Origin: Deltaproteobacteria bacterium
GTDB taxonomy: Bacteria; Desulfobacterota; Desulfarculia; Adiutricales; Adiutricaceae
Assembly (NCBI GenBank): GCA_031263485.1
Contig: JAISFS010000074.1
Location: 1-64,000 of the forward strand
DNA: 64,000 nucleotides
Direction: 5' to 3'
Shown here: positions 9,939 to 20,604 of the stretch, in pieces
How the letters are laid out: every line of letters starts with the position of its first letter
How positions within the stretch are numbered: the first letter of the stretch is position 1
The notes under the pieces: model-generated
What the model saw: the letters and a program-made list of their open reading frames with translations, nothing else
Database searches by the model: none
Told to the model about the DNA's origin: nothing
Position numbers and translations under genes: made by a program

Positions 9939-10364
9939 ATGCGTACCCTCCTTTCCGCCAAGCTCGCTTCACCCCTGGTCCTGGCCGCCCTCGTCCCGGT
10001 TGTCCTTGTCCTGGCTCCCGCCTCCCTGCTCGCCCAATATTCCACGAACCCCCTCGCTCCCCAGCCCGAGTTGTCCGCCGAGGACATCCCTGCGGCAATC
10101 GAGCTCCTGCAGGCCAACAGGGACAGCCCCGGGGATCCCTACGCCCTCTTGGCGGTGCATGACAAGTTCGGGCTCAACGCGATGCGCGGCATGTACATCA
10201 CCGGACGCGCCATGATGGGGGTCGGCATCATCATGTCCGGCATGACCCTGGAGCAGGCGGTTTCCCAGCTCGGGACATCGCAGATGCCCTCCGCGGCGGA
10301 ATTCGCGGTCATACTGGAAAACCAGGATGCCCTGTTCGCCGCCATGGGCCTGCAGAAGCAGTAG
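9939..10364 (+). CDS. Small secreted protein, copy 2
   Basis: A 141-residue protein. ATG 9939 is chosen because it begins the signal peptide (MRTLLSAKL, then a hydrophobic run to LLAQ); the longer frame from 9867 adds only a Pro/Gly leader. After cleavage around residue 32-34 the mature part is about 108 residues: ELSAEDIPAAIELL, a spacer, MRGMYITGR, a Gly/Met-rich helix, TLEQAV and AAEFAVILENQ. It has no cysteines and no catalytic motif that I recognise. It lies 78 bases after the stop of copy 1. The two copies diverge in most residues but keep the MRGMYxxGR and TLEQA motifs, so these are probably structural or functional. Function unknown. Confidence 0.75.
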   Translation: MRTLLSAKLASPLVLAALVPVVLVLAPASLLAQYSTNPLAPQPELSAEDIPAAIELLQANRDSPGDPYALLAVHDKFGLNAMRGMYITGRAMMGVGIIMSGMTLEQAVSQLGTSQMPSAAEFAVILENQDALFAAMGLQKQ

Positions 10365-11106
<742 letters not shown>

Positions 11107-14100
11107 ATGCCTCCGCTGAACAAGCCGCAGAGGAATCTTCTCGAGCGGACCGTCGGGGAGGCTCGGGAAGCGGCCGAAGCGGCGACCGAGGCGGCGTTGA
11201 CATTCCTCGGGGTCCGGGAGCCCTCGCCGCCGCCTTACCTGGACTCGAAGGGGAGGGCCTTGAGGGAACGCCTCCGCGCCCGGGCACGGGGCTTAGGCGA
11301 AGAACTCGATGGCTGGAGTTCCGGGACGGCGGGTCTTCTCGCGGAGGAGGCCGCCTACGAGCGCTGGCACGGGATGCTATTCGCGAGGTTCCTGGCCGAA
11401 AACTCCCTCCTGATGTACCCGGCGCATGACGGTGCCGTGCCCGTCACACTCGAGGAGTGTGGGGAGCTGGCGGCTGGGGAGGGAGCGTCGGACGGCTGGG
11501 AGCTGGCGGCCAGGTACGCCGCGAGGATGTTGCCCCAGATATTCCGAGTGGGGTCTCCGGCGTTCGATCTGAGTTTTCCCCCGGAATACAGGCAAAGACT
11601 GGAGGGGCTGGTAGCGGGTCTTCCGAGGGATGTCTTTCTGGCTTCCGACGCGCTGGGCTGGGGCTATCAGTTCTGGCAGTCGCGGAAAAGGGACCGGGTG
11701 AACGCGTCGGGAGTCGCGGTGGGCGCGCGCGAGCTCCCGGCTGTCACGCAGCTGTTCACCGACGGGTTCATGGTCGGCTTTCTCCTGGACAACACCCTGG
11801 GCGCCTGGTGGGCCGCAAGGAGGCTCTCTGCTGAAGATCTCAAGTCATGCGATCGCGAGGACGTCCTGAGGCTCAAGGCGGGCCTTCCAGGAATGCCGCT
11901 CAGGTACCTGCGCTTCGCGAAAAGCGACGGCGGGGGCTGGACCCTGGCGGGAGGGGATTGCGGGAGTTGGCCGGACTCGGCGGCGGATCTGCGGGTGATG
12001 GACCCCTGCTGCGGATCGGGGCATTTCCTGGTGGCGGCCATGGCGATGCTCGTGCCCATGCGCATGGAGGCCGAGGGCCTTTCGGCCCGGGACGCCGTGG
12101 ACGCGGTCCTCCGCGATAACATTCACGGGCTGGAGCTTGATCCGCGTTGCGTGGAGATCTGCGCCTTCGCCCTGGCCCTGGCCGCCTGGACATATCCCGG
12201 GGCCGGCGGCTACCGGCCGCTTCCCGTGCCTAACGTGGCGTGCTCCGGCCTTCCGGTGGGGGCCGCGAAGGAGTCGTGGCTCTCCTTCGCGAAGGGGGAC
12301 CAGAAGGCGGAAAGCGCCTTGGCGGGGCTCTACGACCGTTTCAGGGAAGCGCCCCTCCTCGGAAGCCTTATCGAGCCGGAAGCGGGCCTGGGGAAGGGAT
12401 CGCTCCTGGAGAGCGGCTGGGACGAGGTGGCTCCGCTCGTGGAGAAGGCGCTGTCTTCCGGGACAGGCATGACGGGGGCAGGGGATCGTATGTTCGGCGG
12501 GCACCTTGACGAAGACATCGGCCGCGCTGAAAACGATGGCGTTCCGGACGACGGGCCCCATAAGGGCAACGGAGGTCTTGGCGGCAACGCCGTCTTCGGA
12601 GACCCTGCGGGGAAGGGAAGTTCCGCGGAAAGCGCAGGCGAGGCGGACGAGTCGTCTGAAGCGGCGGTCGCGGCCTTGGGCCTGTCCAGGGCGGCGCGGC
12701 TCTTGGCTGGAAGCTATGCCCTGGTCGCGACCAACGTGCCTTACCTTACGCGCGGAAAGCAGACGGGAAGGCTCAGGGAGCTCTGCGCCGAGATCTGTCC
12801 TGAGGCCAAGAACAACCTCGCCACCGTCTTCCTGGACCGCTGCCTGGGCCTCTGCGGGAGAGGCGGCTCGGCCGCCGTGGTGCTTCCCGAGAATCTCATG
12901 TTCCTGGTGAGTTACCGGAAGTTCCGGGAGAAGCTCCTGAAGGGCTGCGCGTGGCGCCTGGTGGCCCGCCTCGGGTCCGGGGCCTTCGCGACCATTGCCG
13001 GGGAGATAGTGAAGGTGGCGCTCCTGATAGTGGAACGGGGCGCGGCCTGGCCGTCGGGATACCTCCCGGCGATGGCCGCTGGCACCGATAACCTCGTTCG
13101 CGGGCTGGACGTCTCCCGATGGCGTTCCCCCGCCGAGAAGGCCGCGCGGCTTGTGGACTCCGAGGTTGCGAGCGTCGGGCAGTCCGGGTTGCTGCGGAAC
13201 CCCGACTCCGTGGTGACCCTGGAGGAGATAGGGGAGGGGCTCCCCCTGTCCCTGTACGCGCGTACCCTGGCCGGCACGGACTCGGGCGACTCCGCCAGGT
13301 TCCGCCTCAGGTTCTGGGAGCTTGCGGGCGTGGGGGACGGGTGGATCCTCATCCAGAACGCGAGTTCCTCCGGCGATCATTACGACGGGCTCCAGAACGT
13401 CCTCCGCTGGGAGGGAGGCAAGGGCGAAATGGCCAGATGCCCTGGCGCCAGGATCAGCAACGTGGAGTCCTGGGGCGCCAAGGGCGTCTACGTCTCCCGA
13501 ATGGGTGAGCTCAAGCCCGCCCTGTCCGCCGGGGTGGCGTGGGACCGCAACGGGACGATGGTCGTGCCCGCGGGGGATGGGCACCTGAAGGCGATATGGT
13601 GCTTCTGCTCCTCGGACGGGTTCAGGCGGGATGTCCGCAAGCTGAACCAGAAGCTCAACGTGTCAGACGCGATTCTAGGGAAGGTGCCCTTCGATCCGGA
13701 CAGGTGGGCCGCGGTAGCGGACGGGCTTTACCCCGCCGGGCTCCCCGGGCCGTATTCGGACGACCCTACCCAGGCGGTCTTCCACGGCCACCCGTGCGGA
13801 TCGGTCGTCTGGAACGGCGCGGCCAAACGCCTCGAGCCTGGGACCTGCCGCGAGGACTGGACCGTGCTGCAGGTGGCTGCGGCACGGCTTCTGGGCTACC
13901 GCTGGCCGGCCGAGCGGGACCTCGGGATGGAGCTCGCGCCGGAGCAGCGCGAACTGGTCGCCCGATGCTCCGATCTGGCCGGATTCGCCGACCGGGACGG
14001 CATAGTCGCGATCCCCGCGGTGAGGGGCGAGGCCGCCGCGCGCGACCGCCTCCTGGACCTGCTGGCCGCATCGTACGGCCAGTCATGGTCCAACGACGTC

Positions 14101-14703
14101 ATGTCCAGGCTCCTGGCGAGCGCGGGCTATGCCGGCAGGAACCTGGAAGACTGGCTACGCGACGGCTTTTTCGCGGGCCACTGCAGGCTGTTCCTCAACC
14201 GGCCCTTCGTCTGGCAGATCTGGGACGGGACAAGGGACGGCTTTTCGGCGCTGGCGAACTGCCACGACCTCGGCTTCAAGGCTCTCGAATCGCTGACTTA
14301 CGCGTATCTCGGCGACTGGATCCTCCGCCAGAGGCACGGCGTGAGAGGAGGCCTGGACGGCGCACGGGGGCGCCTGGCCGCCGCCGAAGCGCTCAGGAGG
14401 AGACTGGAGACGATTCTCGAGGGCGAGGCCCCTTACGACATCTTCGTGCGCTGGAAACCGCCGGAGCGGCAGCCCGTCGGCTGGAACCCGGACATCGCGG
14501 ACGGGGTCCGCGTGAACATCCGCCCCTTCATGACCCCGCCCGACGTCGGGCGGAAAGGCGCTGGGATACTCAGGGACAGGCCGAACCTCGGCTGGGCGAT
14601 GGATCGCGGTAAGGACGACGAGACGTCCCCCTGGCACTCGATCGACAAGGGAGACCGCGTCAACGACCGTCACCTCGCCCTGGCCCGGAAATGCGGGGGC
14701 TGA
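11107..14703 (+). CDS. PglX/Eco57I-like N6-adenine DNA methyltransferase
   Basis: A 1198-residue protein of the large adenine methyltransferase group used in restriction (type IIG-like) and BREX-type phage defence. The SAM-binding motif I DPCCGSGHF starts at D299, motif II GLELDPRCVEICAFAL follows, and the catalytic motif IV is NVPY (543-546) in place of the usual NPPY. The N-terminal ~280 residues are helical and include LGWGYQFWQ and PAVTQLFTDGFMVGFLL, typical of the family. The C-terminal half should recognise the target. Residues about 455-525 are a Gly/Asp/Ser-rich low-complexity insert. No separate nuclease, translocase or BREX gene lies nearby, so it is an orphan methylase, a single-chain restriction enzyme or part of a broken system. 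ATG 11107 has GGAGG 7 bases upstream. The TC tract in its leader suggests phase-variable expression. Confidence 0.85.
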   Translation: MPPLNKPQRNLLERTVGEAREAAEAATEAALTFLGVREPSPPPYLDSKGRALRERLRARARGLGEELDGWSSGTAGLLAEEAAYERWHGMLFARFLAENSLLMYPAHDGAVPVTLEECGELAAGEGASDGWELAARYAARMLPQIFRVGSPAFDLSFPPEYRQRLEGLVAGLPRDVFLASDALGWGYQFWQSRKRDRVNASGVAVGARELPAVTQLFTDGFMVGFLLDNTLGAWWAARRLSAEDLKSCDREDVLRLKAGLPGMPLRYLRFAKSDGGGWTLAGGDCGSWPDSAADLRVMDPCCGSGHFLVAAMAMLVPMRMEAEGLSARDAVDAVLRDNIHGLELDPRCVEICAFALALAAWTYPGAGGYRPLPVPNVACSGLPVGAAKESWLSFAKGDQKAESALAGLYDRFREAPLLGSLIEPEAGLGKGSLLESGWDEVAPLVEKALSSGTGMTGAGDRMFGGHLDEDIGRAENDGVPDDGPHKGNGGLGGNAVFGDPAGKGSSAESAGEADESSEAAVAALGLSRAARLLAGSYALVATNVPYLTRGKQTGRLRELCAEICPEAKNNLATVFLDRCLGLCGRGGSAAVVLPENLMFLVSYRKFREKLLKGCAWRLVARLGSGAFATIAGEIVKVALLIVERGAAWPSGYLPAMAAGTDNLVRGLDVSRWRSPAEKAARLVDSEVASVGQSGLLRNPDSVVTLEEIGEGLPLSLYARTLAGTDSGDSARFRLRFWELAGVGDGWILIQNASSSGDHYDGLQNVLRWEGGKGEMARCPGARISNVESWGAKGVYVSRMGELKPALSAGVAWDRNGTMVVPAGDGHLKAIWCFCSSDGFRRDVRKLNQKLNVSDAILGKVPFDPDRWAAVADGLYPAGLPGPYSDDPTQAVFHGHPCGSVVWNGAAKRLEPGTCREDWTVLQVAAARLLGYRWPAERDLGMELAPEQRELVARCSDLAGFADRDGIVAIPAVRGEAAARDRLLDLLAASYGQSWSNDVMSRLLASAGYAGRNLEDWLRDGFFAGHCRLFLNRPFVWQIWDGTRDGFSALANCHDLGFKALESLTYAYLGDWILRQRHGVRGGLDGARGRLAAAEALRRRLETILEGEAPYDIFVRWKPPERQPVGWNPDIADGVRVNIRPFMTPPDVGRKGAGILRDRPNLGWAMDRGKDDETSPWHSIDKGDRVNDRHLALARKCGG

Positions 14704-15425
14704 GACGGCTCCGGGATTTCGGCGCCCCGGTCGTCCGTGATCTCCGCCCGGGCCGGTCCATCTGCAGTCGCAGGCGACTCCCGTTTCGCGGCAGTCTCCG
14801 AAGACTGCGGCTTGCCGATGGCGCGGGATCTGCGGACGGCAGACGAGCCTCCCCTCGCGCCAGGCGCGATTCGGGGCGGCGCCGCCGGGAGAATCGGGAC
14901 TCGGGGGCTATTCGCCCCTGGTGAACTTCCGGGTCATGCATGATGCCAGCGAAATAGGTCGGCGGGTGATTCATGATGAAGAGCCGGGTGGGCGGCGTCC
15001 GTCCAAATTGGGTGACTTGGCAGCAATGCTTCAATCCAATAACTGGCGTATTTTGTCTACTCTTCCACCTCCATAGGCATATGACCCGGGGAAGTTGTCT
15101 GTCCGGATTGCTGCTCCGGCTTATTACGTTTCCGTCATATCAGAAAAAATTCTTGTGTTTTCAGATCTTTTTGCGTTGATGCGTTATGTCGGCATCACTC
15201 AGACAACAGTTGTCAGACGCTCGGTATTTAATTTTTCTAGAGCCAATCACCTCACAAAATTTAAGCTAATAGAGCACATTCTATGATGTCTCTCTGCTAA
15301 AGCCTATGCCAGATCTGCTCATCATTCATTGGGTTGACTCTCAATGCTGAATCGTGTAGCATCCTTTCTGGAGCCAGGTCGTCAAACCACAACCATCCTG
15401 AACGATGGTAGCAGGAGGATACCTA
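14704..15425. other. Intergenic, GC-rich to AT-rich transition
   Basis: The first ~250 bases are GC-rich and contain a 7-bp stem around 14793-14810 (GCAGTCT-CCGA-AGACTGC) without a T-run. From about 15000 the base composition shifts abruptly to AT-rich, marking the left border of the island that holds AAA/PD-(D/E)XK copy 1. No gene recognised. Confidence 0.5.
15334..15362 (+). promoter_or_regulatory. Candidate sigma-70 promoter
   Basis: TTGACT (15334-15339), a 17-base spacer, then TAGCAT (15357-15362). The expected start of transcription is near 15369, giving a leader of about 57 bases before ATG 15426. Spacing is ideal and each box differs from consensus at one or two positions. Confidence 0.55.
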
Positions 15426-17204
15426 ATGACACAGAAATTACCCTTGCTCCCGGCCGGAGAACCAAATTTTAAGAACCTGAGACTCGAAAATGCCATATAC
15501 GTTGATAAGACCGTATATTTCCCTTTACTCAAGACAACAAGTAAGTTTATCTTCTGCGCCAGACCTCGCCGTTTCGGCAAATCCCTTACAGTAACCGCAC
15601 TCGATGCCTACTATTCCGGAAATAGGGAACTTTTCCGGGGCCTTGCTGTCGAGAAAGAAATTAATTCTCCTGATTTTATCGTTCGTCCTGTCATTCGGAT
15701 TGACATGAGTGATGTTGCCGGCTCACGCAACATCGGAATTTTGGAGCAGAAAATCATGGGCCGTCTCGGAGCGAATGCCAAACGGCATAACGTCTCTTTG
15801 AGTGGCGCGGATTCCTCGGATGCTTTTTTGTCCCTTATTGAGGATGTTAAAAATGACAACGGGAAGAATATTGTTATCCTGATTGACGAATACGATAATC
15901 CAATCATTGATATCCTCCAGCAACCAAATTCTCCATTTCAAAGGAGACTGTTGGCTGATACCCGCGATATCATGCGGAATTTTTATGCCAAGATCAAATC
16001 TGCCGCCGAACACATCGATTTCGTTTTCATCACCGGTGTGACTAAATTTTCCAAAATGGGCGTATTTTCCTCCCTCAACAACCTTATCGACATCTCAATC
16101 GATCCTAATTTTGGAGCCTTCATGGGCTACACGCAACAGGAGCTCGAGGAAAATTTCAAGCCATTTATAGCCGAAGCATCCAAAACACTCATGGTTTGCG
16201 AAAACAAGCTTTTGGAACAGCTAAAAATTTATTATAATGGTTTTTCCTTCGATGGCAAAACCACACTCTACAACCCGTTTTCCGTCCTGTCGTTCTTCGC
16301 GAGCGGCAGTAAGGATTTTATAAATTACTGGATGAAATCTGGATCCAATACCCTTATAAGAAAATTTCTTAAGGACAAGACCCTCACGGCCGACCAGTTC
16401 CAGGGGATGGCGGTCGATGTGAATTTCGCGAGTGATCCTGGTGAAATCGATTCCACTCCCCCTGAAGGATTCCTATATCAATCCGGCTACCTGACCCTCA
16501 GGGCCAAGACCGATACCTCTTTTTCGCTGGACTATCCTAACCTCGAGGTCCGCAAGGCCTTTTCGACCCTATTCCTGCAGAACCTGGCCCCAGAATCCTC
16601 CTGGTCCGATTTGGACGTCGCTGGAAGCGAGCTGAAAGAATGCCTCGAAGCCGCCAACGTTCCCGGTATGGTGGAAATCTTCATCAGGCTTTTTGCCGAC
16701 ATAACCTACGAAGACCACTCGAAAGCTGATCGCAAGCCTTCGTACGGTGTCCTGGCGGCCATCATCCGCAAGGTGGGGTTGTTCTTGTCATGGGGCAAAC
16801 AACGGAAGCTGACCGAATCGTTGGCAAATTATTTCCGTAAAAAGATGGGGGAAGGATTCTATCGCTCCGTCCTTCATTCCGCCCTGTGCATGGCAGGAGC
16901 GAAAGTGACTCCCGAGAGGCATGTGGGTTTGGGTCGCATCGATCTGCTGGTGGACAGCGGAGTTCATATCTACGTCATCGAAGTAAAAACGACGGAAGAT
17001 GGCCAAACCGGAGAAAACGCCGCCCTGGCAGGAATGACCCAGATTCACGATCGAAGATACGGCAGAGCTTTCAAAAACCCCATTTTCGTTTCGCTCGCCA
17101 TCGGCAGGGAGGAAAGGAACATCGTGGCCTGTCGCTTTGAAATCGACGGGACGGAGTCGACCGTCCAGATCCATGATCCGGAAAAGCCGACTACGGTCCA
17201 ATGA
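15426..17204 (+). CDS. AAA-ATPase-like / PD-(D/E)XK nuclease family protein, copy 1 (DUF1703)
   Basis: 592 residues with the AAA-ATPase_like domain followed by the PDDEXK_9 domain (former DUF1703). The P-loop is RPRRFGKS (46-53) with Lys52; Walker B is ILIDEYD with D154-E155. The C-terminal nuclease core shows GLGRIDLL (D506) then VIEVK (E519, K521). This family is common in gut bacteria and its role is not established; a mobile or defence-related nuclease is often suspected. ATG 15426 is chosen over ATG 15405 because AGGAGG (15413-15418) stands 7 bases before it. The first two thirds are clearly AT-richer than neighbouring genes, pointing to transfer. The last third is closer to host GC. Nearest relative here is the pseudogene at 7471-8210. 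Confidence 0.9.
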   Translation: MTQKLPLLPAGEPNFKNLRLENAIYVDKTVYFPLLKTTSKFIFCARPRRFGKSLTVTALDAYYSGNRELFRGLAVEKEINSPDFIVRPVIRIDMSDVAGSRNIGILEQKIMGRLGANAKRHNVSLSGADSSDAFLSLIEDVKNDNGKNIVILIDEYDNPIIDILQQPNSPFQRRLLADTRDIMRNFYAKIKSAAEHIDFVFITGVTKFSKMGVFSSLNNLIDISIDPNFGAFMGYTQQELEENFKPFIAEASKTLMVCENKLLEQLKIYYNGFSFDGKTTLYNPFSVLSFFASGSKDFINYWMKSGSNTLIRKFLKDKTLTADQFQGMAVDVNFASDPGEIDSTPPEGFLYQSGYLTLRAKTDTSFSLDYPNLEVRKAFSTLFLQNLAPESSWSDLDVAGSELKECLEAANVPGMVEIFIRLFADITYEDHSKADRKPSYGVLAAIIRKVGLFLSWGKQRKLTESLANYFRKKMGEGFYRSVLHSALCMAGAKVTPERHVGLGRIDLLVDSGVHIYVIEVKTTEDGQTGENAALAGMTQIHDRRYGRAFKNPIFVSLAIGREERNIVACRFEIDGTESTVQIHDPEKPTTVQ

Positions 17205-18103
17205 TGCCGTGCAGGCAATCGCCATAGGCACGTCAACCGCACGTTGACGCGGTCTCCTCAGTGTTCATGTCCCTCCTCCGCACGTCTTTCAGCTTCTTCT
17301 TCGCGTCGCCCCGCGAGTTTCCCTGCCTGCCCTTGCCGTCGTCGGCCGCCGCCACCCGGCTGACCGGACGCGGGCATGCCAGGCGCTCGAGGCATGGAGT
17401 GCCGCAAGGTCCCTCGCCGCGCTCAGGAAGGACGGGAGCGTAGACGGGGCCTCTTCTTATTCGCGTCGCGGCGGCAGGGCATACCGTAGACGGTGGCCGA
17501 CGGCGGGAGGCTTTCCCCGGGGCCAGGAGGGCCGAGGTTCCGCCGGCTTTTGACCCTCGTCGGCCGGGACCTTGCCGGGACCGCCGGAACGTGCCTTTTG
17601 CCGTGCTTCCGGGCAGTCGGAGACATTTCCCCGCTTCCGTGACGCGCGTCCGCCGGCCTGACTCTGCCCGGATTCCCGACTCCGGACTTCCGGCCCCTCG
17701 ACGGCATGACGCGTCCGGCAAGGGCTTCGCCGCCGTGCCTGTGCCCGCCTTCCACATGGCAGCGGAACGTGCGGGCGGGAACGTCCCGAGGCTTGCCCTC
17801 GTCGAATAGGCAGTTCGGGTCGATACCTTCGTCGGCCGGTCCCGTCGTCCCTCCGCCCGGATGGGAGAGAGCGCGGCCTTTGACGCCCGCAGGCGGGGAG
17901 GCCTGCCTGCCGCAGGCATGAAGCCGGAGCCCAGGAGGCGTCCATAATGAGGTTCGCGAGGCTGTCCATGCCGGGCCCTACAGGTACGCCCGGGCTGCCC
18001 TGCGGCTCCGGGGGAGCCTGGAGGCACGGAAGACGGTACCGGATTCCAGGCGTGGGGAGCCTTTTGCGGCAAGGACTCGCGGTGAAACGTGCCTTCAAAC
18101 GGC
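17205..18103. other. GC-rich region without a gene
   Basis: About 0.9 kb upstream of the his promoter. Several long minus-strand frames exist but their Arg/Pro/Gly composition and lack of motifs mark them as artefacts of GC content. No gene, RNA or repeat identified. Confidence 0.4.
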
Positions 18104-18132
18104 TTGCCTCCGGGGGGGAGCGGCACTATAAT
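18104..18132 (+). promoter_or_regulatory. Candidate sigma-70 promoter for hisI-hisG
   Basis: TTGCCT (18104-18109), a 17-base spacer and a consensus TATAAT (18127-18132). The start of transcription would be near 18139, leaving a leader of about 190 bases before hisI. I could not find a histidine-rich leader peptide in it. Confidence 0.6.
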
Positions 18133-18331
18133 GAGAGATCGGTTTCCCAGCGGGCCTTCGGCAAGCCTTGACCGTCCCGTCTAGCGGGCCGTCTCCGCCG
18201 GGAGGCCCTGATGCCGCACGGCGCGGCACGCACGCGCCGTCCGCCCCGACCGGCGGCCAACGGCATCGCTGGGGCTGGCCCGGCCTTCGCGGCCATGAGA
18301 TTCACGCCTTGGAAGGAGGTATTTCCCTAAG

Positions 18332-18700
18332 ATGCCAGACGGAGACGCGCCGCGCGAGATGCGACCGGACTTCCGCAAGGGCGGGGGTCTGATCCCCGCC
18401 ATAGCCCAGGACGCCGGGACCGGCGAGATCCTGATGCTCGCGTTCATGAACGAGGAATCCTACGACCTGACCCTCTCCACCGGCGAGGTCCACTACTGGA
18501 GCCGCTCCCGCTCCGAGATCTGGCACAAGGGCGCCACCTCGGGCCACGTCCAGAAGGTCAGGGAAATCCGGTTGGACTGCGACACGGACGCCGTGCTGAT
18601 CAAGATCGAGCAGGTCGGGGGCGTGGCATGTCACACCGGGAAGCGCTCCTGCTTCCACTACCGGAACGCCGGAGGCGACCTCTATGAAACCCTCCCCTGA
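18332..18700 (+). CDS. hisI: Phosphoribosyl-AMP cyclohydrolase
   Basis: Third step of histidine synthesis: opens the adenine ring of phosphoribosyl-AMP. The 122-residue product has the complete diagnostic metal site, with LDCDTDAVL (D82, C83, D84, D86), C100 in ACHTGKRSC and C107. It is the single-domain form without the HisE pyrophosphohydrolase domain, which must be encoded elsewhere. ATG 18332 follows AAGGAGGT (18313-18320). The 3' end overlaps hisG by 17 bases, so the two are translationally coupled. Confidence 0.95.
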   Translation: MPDGDAPREMRPDFRKGGGLIPAIAQDAGTGEILMLAFMNEESYDLTLSTGEVHYWSRSRSEIWHKGATSGHVQKVREIRLDCDTDAVLIKIEQVGGVACHTGKRSCFHYRNAGGDLYETLP

Positions 18701-19583
18701 CGTGGCCCCGCGCGGGGTCCTGAAGCTGGGCATCCCCAAGGGCTCCCTGGAGCAGTACACCCTGGAGCTCTTCGCCAGATCGGGATGGAAGATAACCGTG
18801 GGGTCGCGGAGCTATTTCCCGAACGTGAACGATCCGGAGCTCGCGCTCACCATCTCCCGGGCCCAGGAGATCAGCCGCTACGTGACGGACGGCGTGGTGG
18901 ACGCAGGCATCACAGGTCGGGACTGGCGGCTGGAGAACGAGTCCGACGTGGAGGTCGTCCGCGAGCTCGTCTACTCCAAGTCGTCCGCCAAGCCCTGCCG
19001 CTGGGTGCTCGCGGTCCGCGGGGACGGCCCCGTGACCGAGGTGGGCCACCTCGCGGGGAAGACCGTGGCGACCGAGCTCCCTGGGGTCACGAGGCGCTGG
19101 TTCGCCCAAAAGGGGGTGGACGTCAAGGTCGAGTTCTCCTGGGGGGCCACGGAGGCCAAGGTGGTCTCCGGGCTCGCCGACGCCGTGGTCGAGGTGACCG
19201 AGACCGGGAGCACGATAAAGGCCCACGGCCTGAGGATCATTGACGAGGTCCTGACGACCGCGACGGAGCTCATGGCCAACCGCGAGGCGATGCGGGATCC
19301 CTTCAAGCGGGCCAAGATCGGGCAGATAGCGCTTCTCCTGTCCGCCGCTCTGGCCGCCGACGGCATGGTGGGGCTCAAGATGAACGTCCGGGAGTCCGAC
19401 GCGGACAGGGTGGTGGAGCTGCTCCCGAGCCTCCGCGCCCCCACCGTGGCTCACCTTTTCCGCACGGACTGGCTGAGCGTCGAGACGGTCGTCTCCCGGA
19501 GCGCCGTGCGCGATCTGATTCCCGGGCTCCTGGACCGGGGGGCCGAGGGCATCATCGAGTACCCGCTGAACAAGATCATCTGA
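18684..19583 (+). CDS. hisG: ATP phosphoribosyltransferase, long form
   Basis: First and committed step of histidine synthesis, joining ATP to PRPP. The 299-residue length and the C-terminal domain (about residues 215-299) identify the long HisG_L form, in which that domain binds histidine for feedback inhibition and no HisZ partner is needed. The start [12 protein letters not shown] and the PRPP-binding segment near residues 168-185 ([12 protein letters not shown]) are typical. The gene starts inside hisI at ATG 18684 with GGAGG at 18671-18675. A hisIG pair is unusual in order but keeps pathway members together. Confidence 0.95.
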   Translation: MKPSPDVAPRGVLKLGIPKGSLEQYTLELFARSGWKITVGSRSYFPNVNDPELALTISRAQEISRYVTDGVVDAGITGRDWRLENESDVEVVRELVYSKSSAKPCRWVLAVRGDGPVTEVGHLAGKTVATELPGVTRRWFAQKGVDVKVEFSWGATEAKVVSGLADAVVEVTETGSTIKAHGLRIIDEVLTTATELMANREAMRDPFKRAKIGQIALLLSAALAADGMVGLKMNVRESDADRVVELLPSLRAPTVAHLFRTDWLSVETVVSRSAVRDLIPGLLDRGAEGIIEYPLNKII

Positions 19584-19809
19584 CCCTTCCGCCCGGAGGG
19601 CCGCCGGGCCGGCCCGCCCTTCGGGCCGCGAGCGGCAGTCGCGTCGCTCGTGGCGGTCCGCGGCCTGGCCGCCAGTTGGAGTCCGGCTCCTGACCGTCGG
19701 TCGCGCGGCTTGCCGCGGTCCGGTTCATTGCCGCCGGGCCACCGATGGCCCAAGGCCCCGTCCGGGGCCGAGCCTTCAAGGCCAACCTCAAAGGCCAAGG
19801 AGAAAGATC

Positions 19810-20604
19810 ATGCCCCTCAAGTCCTGTCTGGCGCTTCTGCTCGCCGCGCTTGTCCTGGGAGCTGCCGGTTGCGGGGGAAGCCAGGCCGCGCGCCGGACCC
19901 AGGAGAACGACGACAACCGCCTCCAGGCCATCATCAACGTGGGGCTGGTCGCCATCCGCACGGGGGACTACGCCAAGGCCCTCCAGTCCCTGCAGGAGGC
20001 CGAGCGCCTGGCGCCGCAGAACGCCGACGTGAAGCATCACCTGGGGCGGACCTATTACCAGCTTAACGACATGGAACGCGCCGTGGACTTCTACAACCAG
20101 TCCCTGGCGCTGGATCCGAAGAAGACGGACGTGCACAACAACCTGGGTCTGGTCTACATGAGCCTCAGGGACTACGACAAGGCCCGGACCGAGTTCCAGG
20201 CGTGCATAAGCGATCTCACCTATTCCAACGCCAACATGGCCCGCTTCAACATGGGGCTTCTTGAGGAGGCCTCCGACAACCCGGACAAGGCCGCCGAATT
20301 CTACCACCAGATAATCGCCGGGGCCGCCCAGAGCCCGGCCACCGGTCCGGCCTACTACCGCCTGGCCTATCTGGACTACCGGAAGGGCGGCTACCGCGAG
20401 GCCGTCGACTACCTGACCGCCGCGGTCCGCCAGAACTCCGAGTTCGCGGACGCCTTCTTCCTGTTGGGCGAGTGCTACGAGAAGCTCGACATGCAGGACG
20501 AGGCGGCCGAGGCATACGGGCGCTGCGTGGTCATCGACTCCACTTCCATGAGGGGCGTGGAGGCCCAGAAGCGTATCCGCACCATCATGAAGGACTACCG
20601 TTGA
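19810..20604 (+). CDS. TPR lipoprotein (PilF/NlpI-like)
   Basis: 264 residues. A lipoprotein signal peptide ends in the lipobox LGAAGC with Cys21, so it should be anchored in a membrane. After a short linker it is made of about five to six tetratricopeptide repeats (for example DYAKALQSLQEAERLAPQNA and YYQLNDMERAVDFYNQSLAL). Size and layout match outer-membrane TPR lipoproteins such as PilF/PilW, which help assemble secretins, but no pilus genes are adjacent. AAGGAG precedes ATG 19810. Its stop overlaps the proposed TTG start of the aminotransferase, so the two are probably one operon. Confidence 0.85.
   Translation: MPLKSCLALLLAALVLGAAGCGGSQAARRTQENDDNRLQAIINVGLVAIRTGDYAKALQSLQEAERLAPQNADVKHHLGRTYYQLNDMERAVDFYNQSLALDPKKTDVHNNLGLVYMSLRDYDKARTEFQACISDLTYSNANMARFNMGLLEEASDNPDKAAEFYHQIIAGAAQSPATGPAYYRLAYLDYRKGGYREAVDYLTAAVRQNSEFADAFFLLGECYEKLDMQDEAAEAYGRCVVIDSTSMRGVEAQKRIRTIMKDYR

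Noticed and set aside
11845-13584. A 579-codon open frame on the minus strand inside the methyltransferase gene
   Set aside because: It is antisense to a gene with clear SAM-binding and catalytic motifs, has Arg/Pro/Gly-heavy composition and no family features. Long antisense frames are expected at this GC content.
11107-14703. A complete BREX or restriction system
   Set aside because: Only the methyltransferase is present. No pglZ, brxC, brxL, specificity subunit or separate nuclease lies within the window.
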